Source: SB11 sp943370295 | GTDB taxonomy: Bacteria > Bacteroidota > Bacteroidia > UBA8524 | Reading direction: 5' to 3' | NCBI GenBank assembly: GCA_943370295.1 | Contig: CALRQL020000019.1 | Coordinates: forward strand, 5,680 to 69,679 | DNA: 64,000 nt | Shown: positions 8,862 to 18,039 of the stretch, in pieces | How positions within the stretch are numbered: the first letter of the stretch is position 1 | Layout of the letters: each line of letters begins with the position of its first letter | Translations under genes and position numbers: made by a program | The notes under the pieces: model-generated | Seen by the model: the letters and a program-made list of their open reading frames with translations, nothing else | Databases searched by the model: none | Told to the model about the DNA's origin: nothing

Positions 8862-9016
8862 CCGCACTCCTTCGACAAGCTCAGGACAGGACTGCCGCAC
8901 TCATTTGTGCAAGCTCGAGACCTTGCGGTTCGCACTTGTCACTGTCATTCTGACGAATGAAGCATCTTATCCAGCTTTGTTAACACAGTTGTGATAAGGT
9001 TCTTCGCTATCGCTCA
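8862..9016. repeat. REP-type repeats right of GIY-YIG gene
   Basis: CTTCGACAAGCTCAGGA (8870-8886) is the inverted form of the repeats at 8379-8487. It is followed by TCATTCTGACGAATGAAGCATCT and CTTCGCTATCGCTCAGAAAGAC, both familiar dispersed repeat strings of Bacteroidota genomes. No gene is seen between 8832 and 9043. Confidence 0.65.
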
Positions 9017-9043
9017 GAAAGACATTAAAGCGGTCTCTGTATC

Positions 9044-10105
9044 TTATCGAGAAGAGTACATTTTCTCGTAATAGTTCATATAATCACCGCTGGTAATTTC
9101 TTCCATCCATTGTTTGTTGGCAAGGTACCAATCAATGGTTTTTTCAATCCCCTCTTCAAACTGCAACGATGGCTGCCAGCTCAGTTCATTCATTATCTTG
9201 TGGGCTTCAATCGCATAACGAAGGTCGTGGCCGGCACGGTCGGTAACGTAGGTAATCAGCTTTTCAGCCGTACCTTCAGGATTGCCTTGTTTCTTATCCA
9301 TCACGCGGCAAATCACCTTCACCAAGTCAATGTTTTTCCACTCATTAAAACCGCCGATGTTATAAGTTTCGCCCATTTTTCCGTGGTGAAATACCACATC
9401 AATAGCGCGGGCGTGGTCAACCACATACAGCCAATCGCGTACGTTTTCACCCTTACCGTAAATAGGCAATGGCTTATTGTTAAGAATGTTGTTAATACAA
9501 AGTGGAATCAGTTTTTCAGGAAACTGGTTAGGGCCGTAATTATTGCTGCAATTAGTAATTACAATCGGTAGTTTGTAGGTATTGTTATAGGCACGTACAA
9601 AATGGTCGCTGCTGGCTTTAGAAGCAGAGTAGGGCGATTGCGGGTCGTAGGCAGTAGTCTCGTAAAAAAATCCACCTTCATCTAACGAGCCGTACACCTC
9701 ATCCGTACTAATATGGTAAAACAGTTTACCTTCCATACCATCGGCTTTCCATACATCGCGGGCAGCGTTTAACAAATTAACCGTACCAATCACGTTTGTA
9801 TTCACAAAATCCAACGGATGCGTAATAGAGCGGTCAACGTGCGATTCGGCAGCCAAATGCAGTACCCCGTCAAAACGATGTTCTTCAAACAAACGTTTCA
9901 TGGCTTCCCCGTCAACAATATCAGCTTTTACAAACGTGTAGTTAGGGCTGTTTTCAATATCCGTCAGGTTTTTAAGGTTGCCTGCGTAAGTAAGTTTATC
10001 AAGGTTAAAAATTTGGTAGTTAGGGTATTTGTTTACAAACAACCTCACTACGTGTGAGCCTATAAAGCCGGCACCACCGGTTATCAATATTTTTTTATCA
10101 GCCAT
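9044..10105 (-). CDS. rfbB: dTDP-glucose 4,6-dehydratase
   Basis: RfbB converts dTDP-glucose to dTDP-4-keto-6-deoxyglucose, the second step towards dTDP-L-rhamnose and related surface sugars. The 353-residue protein is an extended short-chain dehydrogenase. The NAD-binding GGAGFIGSH lies at residues 10-18, followed by the HLAAESHVDRS segment and STDEVYG with the catalytic Asp-Glu. The SPYSASKAS segment carries the Tyr-x3-Lys pair, and NCSNNYGPNQFPEKL is diagnostic of this enzyme. No other rfb gene lies beside it; the next gene downstream in the window is the GIY-YIG gene on the other strand. Confidence 0.93.
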   Translation of the reverse strand: MADKKILITGGAGFIGSHVVRLFVNKYPNYQIFNLDKLTYAGNLKNLTDIENSPNYTFVKADIVDGEAMKRLFEEHRFDGVLHLAAESHVDRSITHPLDFVNTNVIGTVNLLNAARDVWKADGMEGKLFYHISTDEVYGSLDEGGFFYETTAYDPQSPYSASKASSDHFVRAYNNTYKLPIVITNCSNNYGPNQFPEKLIPLCINNILNNKPLPIYGKGENVRDWLYVVDHARAIDVVFHHGKMGETYNIGGFNEWKNIDLVKVICRVMDKKQGNPEGTAEKLITYVTDRAGHDLRYAIEAHKIMNELSWQPSLQFEEGIEKTIDWYLANKQWMEEITSGDYMNYYEKMYSSR

Positions 10106-10113
10106 AAAAGGTA

Positions 10114-10950
10114 TTAATCAACAGAAATCAGTTCAACATCAAATATAAGGGTAGTATTGGGCGGTATCAAGCCCTCTTTTTTATCACCGTAACCCAATTT
10201 GGGCGGAATAATAAAACGGAATTTATCACCGGTTTTCATCAAACGTATGCCCTCATCCCAACCGGCAATCACATGTCCGTTGGCAAGAATAAATTTAAAT
10301 GTATGCCCCGTAGGATACGAAGCATCAAAAACGCTGCCGTCTTCAAAATAGCCGGTATAATGCACTTCTACCGTACGCCCGTTATAGGCTTGGTCGCCTT
10401 CGGGGTTCTCGTGGGCTATTATGTATTTCAACCCGCTTTTTAACTTCACCGTATCCTTACCGATAATATTAAACGGTGGTGGTATTTTGGTTTGTTTATC
10501 ATCAATAACTACTACATCGGGGGGTAATTCATCATAAGTGCCTAACACCAAAAAACGTATTTGCAGCGCGAACGGTTTAAAAGGCTGGGTAGGCAAAAAC
10601 GCCTGCCAGTATTTTACCACCGTACTATCGGGTATGTTTATGCGTACATCGTCGCCCACTTTAAGTAAGCGTAGTGTGTTTATCCATGCCTGTTTCCAAG
10701 GGTCGTCAACCAATGAGATTACTTGGGCATTGCCTTGTTTGTAGGTGTTTTTAATTTCAATACCCTGTTGGTTTTTTATTACATAGTGGCAATTGGCAAA
10801 TTTTTTTCCGGCAAGGCTAAGGCCAGTACCGTGTTCTTTAAAAATTACCTGTATGCCTGCACTACCGCTAATGGTATCTTGAGCAAAAAAAGGCAGGCTA
10901 CTTAGCAGTAACCCAAGGGTTAGTAGTAGCCTGCCTTTTTTTAAAATCAT
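10114..10950 (-). CDS. FKBP-type peptidyl-prolyl isomerase, exported
   Basis: The 278 residues begin with a signal peptide (MILKKGRLLLTLGLLLSSLPFFAQ). A degenerate FKBP-like N-terminal half covers about residues 30-150. A complete FKBP domain follows from about 170 to the end: VEVHYTGYFEDGSVFDAS, the GHVIAGWDEGIRLMKTGDKF core and the PPNTTLIFDVELISVD end, with the usual Tyr, Asp, Trp and Ile pocket residues. It probably assists folding in the periplasm. It is 11 bases downstream of a second FKBP lipoprotein gene and likely shares its transcript, which may extend into rfbB (8 bases). Confidence 0.85.
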   Translation of the reverse strand: MILKKGRLLLTLGLLLSSLPFFAQDTISGSAGIQVIFKEHGTGLSLAGKKFANCHYVIKNQQGIEIKNTYKQGNAQVISLVDDPWKQAWINTLRLLKVGDDVRINIPDSTVVKYWQAFLPTQPFKPFALQIRFLVLGTYDELPPDVVVIDDKQTKIPPPFNIIGKDTVKLKSGLKYIIAHENPEGDQAYNGRTVEVHYTGYFEDGSVFDASYPTGHTFKFILANGHVIAGWDEGIRLMKTGDKFRFIIPPKLGYGDKKEGLIPPNTTLIFDVELISVD

Positions 10951-10961
10951 AGTGATGATAA

Positions 10962-12332
10962 TTATTTGCCCGGTTGGGGAACTGCGCTTTTGGGAGCAGC
11001 TTTTGAAACGTCTAACAATTCAAGCTCAACCATTACAGGGGTAAAGGGAGGTATTGCACCGCCGCCTTGGCTACCTTGGAAGTACTCAGATGCACAAACA
11101 AAACGGGCAGTGCCGCTTTTCTTCATTTTCAACATCACTTCATACATCGCAGGAGGCAACATGTTTTTGCTTAACGGGCCATTTACAGGAGGATTTTCCA
11201 TGGTAAGTTCGGTAATTGCTTTACCGTCCAAATCAAAAGCGCGTACTTTCACGCTGATGTTATCACCTTCCATGGGCAAACCGCCAATACCGGCATTCTC
11301 AATCACGTAATGTACTGTACCTTCACCAATAGTTAGTTTTTGAAGGTTTTTATAGTTTTTCTTTTTTAAGAATGAAGATATCTTTTGTCCCTCTTCAGCT
11401 TTCAGTTTCTTTTCTTTGGCTTCACGCTCTTTTTGTATTTGTTCAGCAGTTTTAATGCTGTTTAACTCCATTTCAAAAATAAGGGGGGTATTAGGACCTA
11501 TTGGGCCTGAACCTTCTTTACCGTAAGCAAGACTTGAGGGCACAAACAGCATCCATTTTTCGCCTACTTTTATTTTATCTACTACTTCCATCCAGCCGGC
11601 AATTGCGCCGCCTTGGCCTACAGATACTGTAAAGGCTTCTTTGCCTATGTTACTGTCAAACTCTTTACCATCTAAGAAAGTACCGCGGTAGAAAAATCCG
11701 GCCACATCACCTGTAACAGCAGTTTTTCCCGTAGTTTCTTTCATTTTCACATACATTAAGCCGCTTGGTGTACGTTGTAATTTATCTGCAACGCCGTACA
11801 TTTTTGCTGCTTCTTCCAATTGCTTGGTTTCTGCTACTAATACTTTTTGGGCTTCTTCTATTTCTTTTTGTTTTTGGGCAGCTTGGTCTTTGTCAAAAGT
11901 TTCTTTGCTTTTGCTGGCAACCACAGCTACTGTAATAGTAATTTCTTCACCTGCTTTTACAAACGGAGGCATTGTGCCGCGAGCTGTTTTAGAGAAGAAA
12001 GAGTCGGCTACAACTTTAAATTGAACGCTGTCGCCACCTTTCAGCAAGGCAAGACCGCCAAACAAACATCCATCGTAAGTAGGAGGGGGCACCAGCATTT
12101 CGGTAGGGAAGGCACCGTTTTCGTAGGTGCTGTTGATTAATGAATCGGTGGCACTTTTAATTACGAAATGGAATTTTAAGTACCCGCCTTCGCCGGCTAC
12201 TTCACCGGTGTCAGACTCAGTAAGGTACATGTATTTCAGACCTTCGTCAGTTGTTTTAAAACTTTTGTTACAAGCACTTGTAACAACAATAAGCAGTGCT
12301 GCAAAAAGGCCTGCAAGGGTGTTAATTTTCAT
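10962..12332 (-). CDS. Multi-domain FKBP-type peptidyl-prolyl isomerase lipoprotein
   Basis: The 456-residue protein has a lipoprotein signal ending VVTSAC with Cys21, so it is membrane-anchored outside the cytoplasm. It contains three FKBP-like modules. The first and last are diverged (around 45-140 and 345-440). The central one (about 190-290) is the best preserved, with GFFYRGTFLDGKEFDS, GGAIAGWMEVVDKIKVGEKW and IGPNTPLIFEMELN. A Lys/Glu/Gln-rich helix links modules one and two. It is 9 bases from the phosphoesterase gene upstream and 11 from the next FKBP gene, forming a compact minus-strand operon. Confidence 0.8.
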   Translation of the reverse strand: MKINTLAGLFAALLIVVTSACNKSFKTTDEGLKYMYLTESDTGEVAGEGGYLKFHFVIKSATDSLINSTYENGAFPTEMLVPPPTYDGCLFGGLALLKGGDSVQFKVVADSFFSKTARGTMPPFVKAGEEITITVAVVASKSKETFDKDQAAQKQKEIEEAQKVLVAETKQLEEAAKMYGVADKLQRTPSGLMYVKMKETTGKTAVTGDVAGFFYRGTFLDGKEFDSNIGKEAFTVSVGQGGAIAGWMEVVDKIKVGEKWMLFVPSSLAYGKEGSGPIGPNTPLIFEMELNSIKTAEQIQKEREAKEKKLKAEEGQKISSFLKKKNYKNLQKLTIGEGTVHYVIENAGIGGLPMEGDNISVKVRAFDLDGKAITELTMENPPVNGPLSKNMLPPAMYEVMLKMKKSGTARFVCASEYFQGSQGGGAIPPFTPVMVELELLDVSKAAPKSAVPQPGK

Positions 12333-12341
12333 GTATGCGGT

Positions 12342-13352
12342 TTATATTAAATATTCTTTGTAACTAACAATTGCGTTTTTAAACTTGGCTACGGTTTCGT
12401 CTAACGATAAGCCGGATTGTCCGCCGGCTGCGCTAAAGTGTCCGCCGCCCTCAAAAAATTCGCGGGCAAACTTATTGGCAGGAAAACGTCCTTTGCCCCT
12501 AAAACTCATCTTCACCAGCACAGTTCTGTCTACAACCAACACCGCCAATTCAATACCTTTAATGCTCAGGCCAAAGTTAACCAATCCTTCGGTATCACCC
12601 GTTTTTATGTTGTATTGTTTTAACTCGTCGGCAGTCACGGTTATTAATACGGTGTTTAATCCCTCCAGCACTTCCATTTTGTTGCTGAGAATGTAGCCAA
12701 CAAATTGCCAACGCGATGCCGTGAAACTATCAAAAATGTGATTGTGTATTTTCCAATGTTCAACACCGGTTTCCAACAATTCAGCCGCAATGCGGTGGGT
12801 GTTTGGTTTTACGCTATCAAAACGGAACGAGCCTGTATCAGTCATTATCCCTGCATAAAGGCATCCGGCAATGTCTTTGTCTACATATTCTTTACCGCCA
12901 AAATCAACAATAAAGCGGTATATCAACTCAGCGGTAGAGCTGGCAGTAGTGTCCCAAAGGTCAATATCTTCAAAACCTTCTTTTTCAAGATGGTGATCAA
13001 TCAATACTTTTACAGCTTTGCTTTCTCGCACATCGTTTCCAAACTCGTTGATACGTTTTAACGCATTAAAATCAAGGCAAAATATGATATCAGCGTTCAG
13101 CGCAAAATCGCGGCATTTTTCAGGATGAAACTCGTGCACAAAAACTTTCTCTTCGCCCGGCATCCAGTTTAAAAACGAAGGATAATCCGTAGGAGAGATG
13201 ACTGTTGTAAAGTACCCCAGTTTTTTAAAAAAGTTATACAAGGCCAGCGAAGAGCCTAATGCGTCAGCATCGGGTTTGTGGTGGGTGGTGATAACAATGC
13301 GCGGCGAGCGCGTTTTTTCTAGTATTTCTTTAACCCTCGATGCGGCGTTCAC
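12342..13352 (-). CDS. DHH-family phosphoesterase (NrnA-like)
   Basis: The 336-residue protein has the DHH/DHHA1 architecture of bifunctional oligoribonucleases and pAp phosphatases, which degrade 2-5 nt RNA and 3'-phosphoadenosine 5'-phosphate. Motif I is THHKPDADALGSS (23-35) with metal-binding Asp residues, and motif III is the DHH of VLIDHHLEK. The C-terminal DHHA1 motif is GGGHFSAAGGQSG near 305-317. The start is GTG at 13352; no better ATG exists near it. The intergenic region upstream is shared with ndk on the opposite strand. Confidence 0.88.
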   Translation of the reverse strand: MNAASRVKEILEKTRSPRIVITTHHKPDADALGSSLALYNFFKKLGYFTTVISPTDYPSFLNWMPGEEKVFVHEFHPEKCRDFALNADIIFCLDFNALKRINEFGNDVRESKAVKVLIDHHLEKEGFEDIDLWDTTASSTAELIYRFIVDFGGKEYVDKDIAGCLYAGIMTDTGSFRFDSVKPNTHRIAAELLETGVEHWKIHNHIFDSFTASRWQFVGYILSNKMEVLEGLNTVLITVTADELKQYNIKTGDTEGLVNFGLSIKGIELAVLVVDRTVLVKMSFRGKGRFPANKFAREFFEGGGHFSAAGGQSGLSLDETVAKFKNAIVSYKEYLI

Positions 13353-13359
13353 GTAATTT

Positions 13360-13367
13360 TAAATTTG
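13360..13367 (+). promoter_or_regulatory. Possible -7 box (TAAATTTG) for ndk
   Basis: TAAATTTG matches the Bacteroidota -7 consensus TAnnTTTG and lies 58 bases before the ndk start, in the divergent gap with the phosphoesterase gene. A convincing -33 TTTG partner is not seen, so this is tentative. Confidence 0.3.
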
Positions 13368-13424
13368 GCGCAAATGTCGCTAAAATGAAGATTAAATCAT
13401 AATTTCGCGCAAAATTTAAGAAGA

Positions 13425-13844
13425 ATGGCTACCAACCTGACATTTACCATGATTAAGCCCGATGCCGTTAAGAACGGGCATATTGGCAACATTTTAAACA
13501 AGATTACCGAAGCAGGCTTTGCCATCAAAGCCATGAAGTACACCTATCTTACCCCTGAAAGGGCCGGTCAATTTTACGAGGTGCATAAAGAACGCTCTTT
13601 TTACAAAGAGTTGGTTGATTTTATGAGCAGCGGACCTATTGTGGCTGCTATTTTGGAAAAAGACAATGCTGTAGAAGATTTCCGTAAGCTTATTGGCGCT
13701 ACCGATCCTCAAAAAGCTGAACCCGGTACTATCCGTAACCTGTATGCAAAAAGCATTGATGCTAATGCAATACACGGCAGCGATAGCGACGAAAATGCTG
13801 CAATTGAAGGTAATTTCTTCTTCTCACAATTTGAGAGGTTTTAA
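13425..13844 (+). CDS. ndk: Nucleoside-diphosphate kinase
   Basis: Ndk balances nucleoside triphosphate pools by moving the gamma-phosphate through a phosphohistidine. The 139 residues start MATNLTFTMIKPDAVKNGHIG, a typical N-terminus. The active-site histidine is His117 in NAIHGSDSDENA, and the P-loop-like stretch RKLIGATDPQKAEPGTIR is complete. The length is normal. The gene is single and divergent from the DHH phosphoesterase gene. A block of 143-bp tandem repeats begins about 55 bases downstream. Confidence 0.95.
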   Translation: MATNLTFTMIKPDAVKNGHIGNILNKITEAGFAIKAMKYTYLTPERAGQFYEVHKERSFYKELVDFMSSGPIVAAILEKDNAVEDFRKLIGATDPQKAEPGTIRNLYAKSIDANAIHGSDSDENAAIEGNFFFSQFERF

Positions 13845-13899
13845 TTAAAACATCACCTTTGTTTAAAATACTAAGCACCTCAAAAGGGCGCTTTTTTAT

Positions 13900-14440
13900 T
13901 TTACCCCGCCCACTCCTAAAAGCAAGGGAACTTCACAAAGTCTCACACTTTTAATACAACGGGTTCATCGTTGGGCAAAAGTCCCCTTTTAGGGGATTTA
14001 GGGGTTCTACTTCACCCGAATTTTAGAAATTTGCCGACATCCCCAACCCCGCCCTCTCCTAAAGGCGAGGGAATTGCAAAACGTCATACCTTTTAACCAT
14101 TTTGGGTTTGTCGTTGGGCAAAAGTCCCCTTTTAGGGGATTTAGGGGTCCTACCTCACCCAAATTGCAGGAAAGCATCGACTTCCCCAACCCCGCCCTCT
14201 CCTAAAAGCAAGGGAACTTCACAAAGTTGTACGTTTTAATACTACGGGTTCATCGTTGAGCAAAAGTCCCCTTTTAGGGGATTTAGGGGTTCTACCTCAC
14301 CCAAATTGCAGAAAAGCAAAGACTTTCCTAACCCCGCCCTCATCTAAAGGCGAGGGAATTGCAAAACGTCATACCTTTTAACCATTTTGGGTTTATCGTT
14401 GGGCAAAAGTCCCCTTTTAGGGGATTTAGGGGTAGCGCTG
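13900..14440. repeat. 143-bp tandem repeat, four copies
   Basis: The string AGGGGATTTA recurs at 13991, 14134, 14276 and 14419, a period of 142-143 bases. Between these marks each unit repeats CCCCGCCCTCTCCTAAA, AAGGGAACTTCACAAAG or GAGGGAATTGCAAAACG, a GGGTTCATCGTTGGGCAAAAG-like stretch, and CCCCTTTTAGGGG. Units differ by point changes, and two sub-types alternate. No real gene is present between 13845 and 14425; the frames here are repeat translations. Confidence 0.85.
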
Positions 14441-14803
14441 CTTCAACTCCAAACCAATCTTATACAAAACCCCAACGAGATTATTCTCTACCTCGTAATT
14501 AGTAAATCGAATAACTTTAATCCCCAATTGTTCCAACTCATAGGTTCTACACCCATCGTGCTCCTTTACAGATTCAATCGAATGTACACCGCCATCCAGT
14601 TCAACAACTAACTTCGCTTTATGACAATAAAAGTCAGCAATAAAATTTTTAATTGGGTGTTGAGCTTTAAATCTTACCCCCAGTTTATTATTCCTGACCT
14701 CTTCCCACAACTTCAATTCTGAAGGAGTCATACATAGGCGTAGCCTTTTTGCACGTTCAAATATTACAGGTGAAGCCCCATAAAACATCGTTCGATTATC
14801 CAT
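14426..14803 (-). CDS. DUF559 endonuclease-like protein nested in tandem repeats
   Basis: The frame is open from 14860, but the ATG at 14803 (MDNRTMFYGASPVIFERAKR) gives the usual N-terminus of DUF559 proteins, about 125 residues. The fold is that of very-short-patch-repair endonucleases. RLRLCMTPSELKLWEEVRN is the family opening, followed by GVRFKAQHPIKNFIADFYC, the catalytic-type VVELDGGVHS, and IKVIRFTNYEVENNL. The stop codon (14426-14428) lies inside repeat copy four, and the upstream ATG at 14860 lies inside copy five. The gene therefore exactly replaces part of one repeat unit. Its biochemical role is unknown; a nicking or cutting activity is inferred from the fold. Confidence 0.8.
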   Translation of the reverse strand: MDNRTMFYGASPVIFERAKRLRLCMTPSELKLWEEVRNNKLGVRFKAQHPIKNFIADFYCHKAKLVVELDGGVHSIESVKEHDGCRTYELEQLGIKVIRFTNYEVENNLVGVLYKIGLELKQRYP

Positions 14804-14861
14804 ACACCTTAATATGTTAGTGTAACTGAAAGTAAACAGAGTCCGAAAGTCACCCGTCATT

Positions 14862-15055
14862 GGTCAAAAGTCCACTTTTAGGGGATTTAGGGGTTCGACC
14901 TCACCCGAATTGCAGAAAAGCAAAGACTTTCCCATCCCCGCCCTCTCCTAAAGACGAGGGAATTGCAAAACGTCATACCTTTTAATCATATTGGGTTTGT
15001 CATTGGGCAAAAGACCCCTTTTAGGGGATTTAGGGGTTCGACCTTTTTGCTTATT
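14862..15055. repeat. 143-bp tandem repeat, copies five and six
   Basis: AGGGGATTTA recurs at 14880 and 15023 (period 143), with the same internal strings as the block at 13900-14440. The last copy ends about 30 bases before the leuS start codon, so leuS is probably transcribed from or through repeat sequence. Confidence 0.85.
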
Positions 15056-15087
15056 TTCGCGGTTTATTACGAAACAACACGCGCGAA

Positions 15088-18012
15088 ATGAGCAACTATA
15101 ACCCGCAAGAGATTGAGAAAAAGTGGCAAAAACATTGGAAAGACACCCAAGCCTATAAGGTGGCAAACAGCAGTACTAAGCCCAAATACTATGTGCTCGA
15201 TATGTTTCCTTACCCATCAGGTGCAGGGCTGCACGTGGGGCATCCATTGGGGTATATAGCCAGCGATATCGTTGCACGTTACAAACGTCATAAAGGCTTC
15301 AATGTGCTGCACCCTATGGGTTTTGATGCATTTGGATTACCTGCCGAGCAGTACGCCATACAAACCGGCCAACACCCTGCCGTTACTACAGCGCAAAACA
15401 TTGCCCGCTACAAAGAGCAATTAGATAACATAGGTTTTGGGTACGATTGGGATCGCGAGGTACAAACCTGCGACCCCGAATATTACAAATGGACGCAATG
15501 GATTTTTTGCCAACTATTTAACAGTTGGTACGATAAAACCGCCGACAAAGCCCGTTCGATTAATGAATTGACGGATATTTTCAGCAAAGAGGGAAACACT
15601 ACTGTAAATGCTCACGGCGACGAAACACCAGCATTTACGGCTGCCGAGTGGAACGCAAAAAGCGAAGAAGAGCAGCAACAAACCTTGCTAAACTACCGCC
15701 TTGCCTACCTTGCCAACAGCATGGTGAACTGGTGTCCCGAGTTGGGCACAGTACTGGCCAACGAAGAAGTAAAAGACGGTCTTAGCGAGCGCGGCGGCTA
15801 CCCCGTATTTAGGGTAAATATGCGCCAATGGTTTTTGCGCATTACTGCCTATGCCGACCGTTTGCTAAACGATTTGGAGGGTATAGACTGGACTGAAGCC
15901 CTGAAGGAACAACAACGCAACTGGATTGGCCGCAGTGAGGGGGCAAGCATTGTGTTTGACGTTCAAGGTCATAACGATAAGATAGAAGTTTTCTCTACCC
16001 GTCCTGATACTATTTACGGGGCTACCTTTATGGTATTGGCACCTGAGCACGAGTTAGTGCCCATGATTACTACCGAAGCCCAAAAAGCAGAGGTAGAAAA
16101 ATACATTGACTATGCAGGCAAGCGCAGCGAGCGCGACCGTATGAGTGAGGTAAAAGCCGTTACCGGTTGCTTTACGGGGGCGTACGCCACCAACCCAAAG
16201 ACAGGCCAACCTATCCCTATTTGGATTGCCGATTATGTATTGGCAGGTTACGGCACAGGCGCAGTAATGGCCGTACCCGGCCACGATAGCCGCGATTATG
16301 CGTTTGCTAAACAATTCGGGCTACCCATTGTGCAGGTAGTAACCGATAAAAACAACACAGTGAGCATTGAAACCGAAAGTTTTGATGCCAAAGACGGAGT
16401 TCTGATAAACTCTGATATTTTAAACGGTCTTAGCGTTACCGAGGCTAAAAAAACCATCATAGCCAAGTTAGAAGCAATGGGCATTGGTAAAGGTAAAGTA
16501 AACTACCGCTTGCGCGATGCAGGGTTTAGCCGCCAACGCTATTGGGGCGAGCCTTTCCCCATAGTGTACCGAAACGGCTTGCCTTATTTGGTAGATGAAA
16601 GCGAACTACCTGTTACCCTGCCCGAAGTAGAATCGTACAAACCAACAGGCGACGGGAACTCACCGCTGGCAGCATTGGAACATTGGGTAAACACCCCCAA
16701 CGGACAACGCGAAACCAACACCATGCCCGGCTGGGCGGGTAGCAGCTGGTATTTTTTGCGCTACATGGATAATAAGAACCCCAACCAGTTGGCCGGCCAA
16801 GAAGCGATTAACTACTGGCAAAACGTGGATTTGTACTTAGGCGGTAGCGAACACGCCACCGGTCACTTGTTGTACGTGCGTTTTTGGACGAAGTTTTTGT
16901 ACGACATAGGCAAAATACCCGTTACCGAACCTGCCAAAAAGCTGATTAATCAGGGAATGATACAAGGGGTAAGTGCTTTTGTTTATAGATTCACCTTTAG
17001 CCGAAATGTCGAAAAGACTTTCGAAGCAGAAAAAAGAAAAAGTCCCGTAATAATCTTTTCACATGATAGAATGAAAAGAATTATGGATAATAATACTCTT
17101 ACACAAGAAGACAAATTGGATTTGACTAATATTATTAGAAAATATTCAAACTCCAATATAGAAATAACGGCTTTCTCCTTTCAACAGATTAGAGTAGACA
17201 TTAAGTTCACTTCAAATAATTTTTTGACAGATATTGAAGGTCTAAAAGATTGGCAGCATCCATTTGATGTTGCAGAATTTATTTTCGAGAAAGATGGGAC
17301 ATTTATTTGTGGGTCTGAAGTTGAAAAAATGTCTAAGTCTAAGTGGAATGTGGTAAACCCCGATGATATGGTAGCCAAATACGGGGCGGATACCTTGCGC
17401 TTGTACGAAATGTTTTTGGGGCCTTTGGAGCAAAGCAAACCTTGGAATACCAACGGCATTGAAGGTGTGTACCGCTTTTTGGGGAAATTTTGGAGGTTAT
17501 ACAACATCAGCGAGGACGGCAAAGCCCAACTGAGCGAAGACGTAGCTACCAAAGAAGAACTGAAAGTATTGCACAAAACCATCAAAAAAACCGCTGAGGA
17601 TATCGAAGGATTTTCGTTCAACACCACCGTTAGTGCCTTTATGATTTGCGCCAACGAGCTTAGCCAGTTGAAGTGCAACAAACGCCAAATCTTAGAACCC
17701 TTGTTGGTGTGTATATCGCCTTACGCTCCCCATATAGCCGAAGAACTATGGGCAGCCTGTGGCAATACTAACAGCATTTTGGATGTTGAATTCCCGGCGT
17801 TTAACCCTGAATATTTGGTAGAGAACGTGTTTAGCTATCCTGTTTCCATCAACGGTAAAACCCGTGAGCAAATAGAGTTTCCATTGGATGCCGACGAAGA
17901 AACTATTAAAGCAGGTGTACTTGCCAACGAAACCGTCCAAAAATGGATGGAAGGCAAGCCCACCAAGAAATTCATCCTTGTTAAAGGACGAATTATTAAT
18001 GTGGTTGTATAG
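15088..18012 (+). CDS. leuS: Leucyl-tRNA synthetase
   Basis: This class I synthetase charges tRNA-Leu. In the 974 residues, the HIGH-type motif is HVGH (49-52) in PSGAGLHVGHPLG. The CP1 editing domain has TRPDTIYGATF near 302-312 and the YGTGAVMAVPGHDSRD segment. The KMSKS motif lies at about 746-750, followed by WNVVNPDDMVAKYGADTLR. The leucine-specific insert just before KMSKS (residues about 630-745, bases 16970-17320) is richer in A+T and uses different codons from the flanks, but keeps family landmarks (FVYRF, GLKDW, CGSEVEKMSKS). The N-terminus MSNYNPQEIEKKWQKHW supports the start. Confidence 0.95.
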   Translation: MSNYNPQEIEKKWQKHWKDTQAYKVANSSTKPKYYVLDMFPYPSGAGLHVGHPLGYIASDIVARYKRHKGFNVLHPMGFDAFGLPAEQYAIQTGQHPAVTTAQNIARYKEQLDNIGFGYDWDREVQTCDPEYYKWTQWIFCQLFNSWYDKTADKARSINELTDIFSKEGNTTVNAHGDETPAFTAAEWNAKSEEEQQQTLLNYRLAYLANSMVNWCPELGTVLANEEVKDGLSERGGYPVFRVNMRQWFLRITAYADRLLNDLEGIDWTEALKEQQRNWIGRSEGASIVFDVQGHNDKIEVFSTRPDTIYGATFMVLAPEHELVPMITTEAQKAEVEKYIDYAGKRSERDRMSEVKAVTGCFTGAYATNPKTGQPIPIWIADYVLAGYGTGAVMAVPGHDSRDYAFAKQFGLPIVQVVTDKNNTVSIETESFDAKDGVLINSDILNGLSVTEAKKTIIAKLEAMGIGKGKVNYRLRDAGFSRQRYWGEPFPIVYRNGLPYLVDESELPVTLPEVESYKPTGDGNSPLAALEHWVNTPNGQRETNTMPGWAGSSWYFLRYMDNKNPNQLAGQEAINYWQNVDLYLGGSEHATGHLLYVRFWTKFLYDIGKIPVTEPAKKLINQGMIQGVSAFVYRFTFSRNVEKTFEAEKRKSPVIIFSHDRMKRIMDNNTLTQEDKLDLTNIIRKYSNSNIEITAFSFQQIRVDIKFTSNNFLTDIEGLKDWQHPFDVAEFIFEKDGTFICGSEVEKMSKSKWNVVNPDDMVAKYGADTLRLYEMFLGPLEQSKPWNTNGIEGVYRFLGKFWRLYNISEDGKAQLSEDVATKEELKVLHKTIKKTAEDIEGFSFNTTVSAFMICANELSQLKCNKRQILEPLLVCISPYAPHIAEELWAACGNTNSILDVEFPAFNPEYLVENVFSYPVSINGKTREQIEFPLDADEETIKAGVLANETVQKWMEGKPTKKFILVKGRIINVVV

Positions 18013-18039
18013 AGAAGTTTTAAGTTTTCTGTTTGCAGT

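Noticed and set aside
14007..14189. Minus-strand frame in the 143-bp repeats
   Set aside because: Translation of tandem repeat sequence only.
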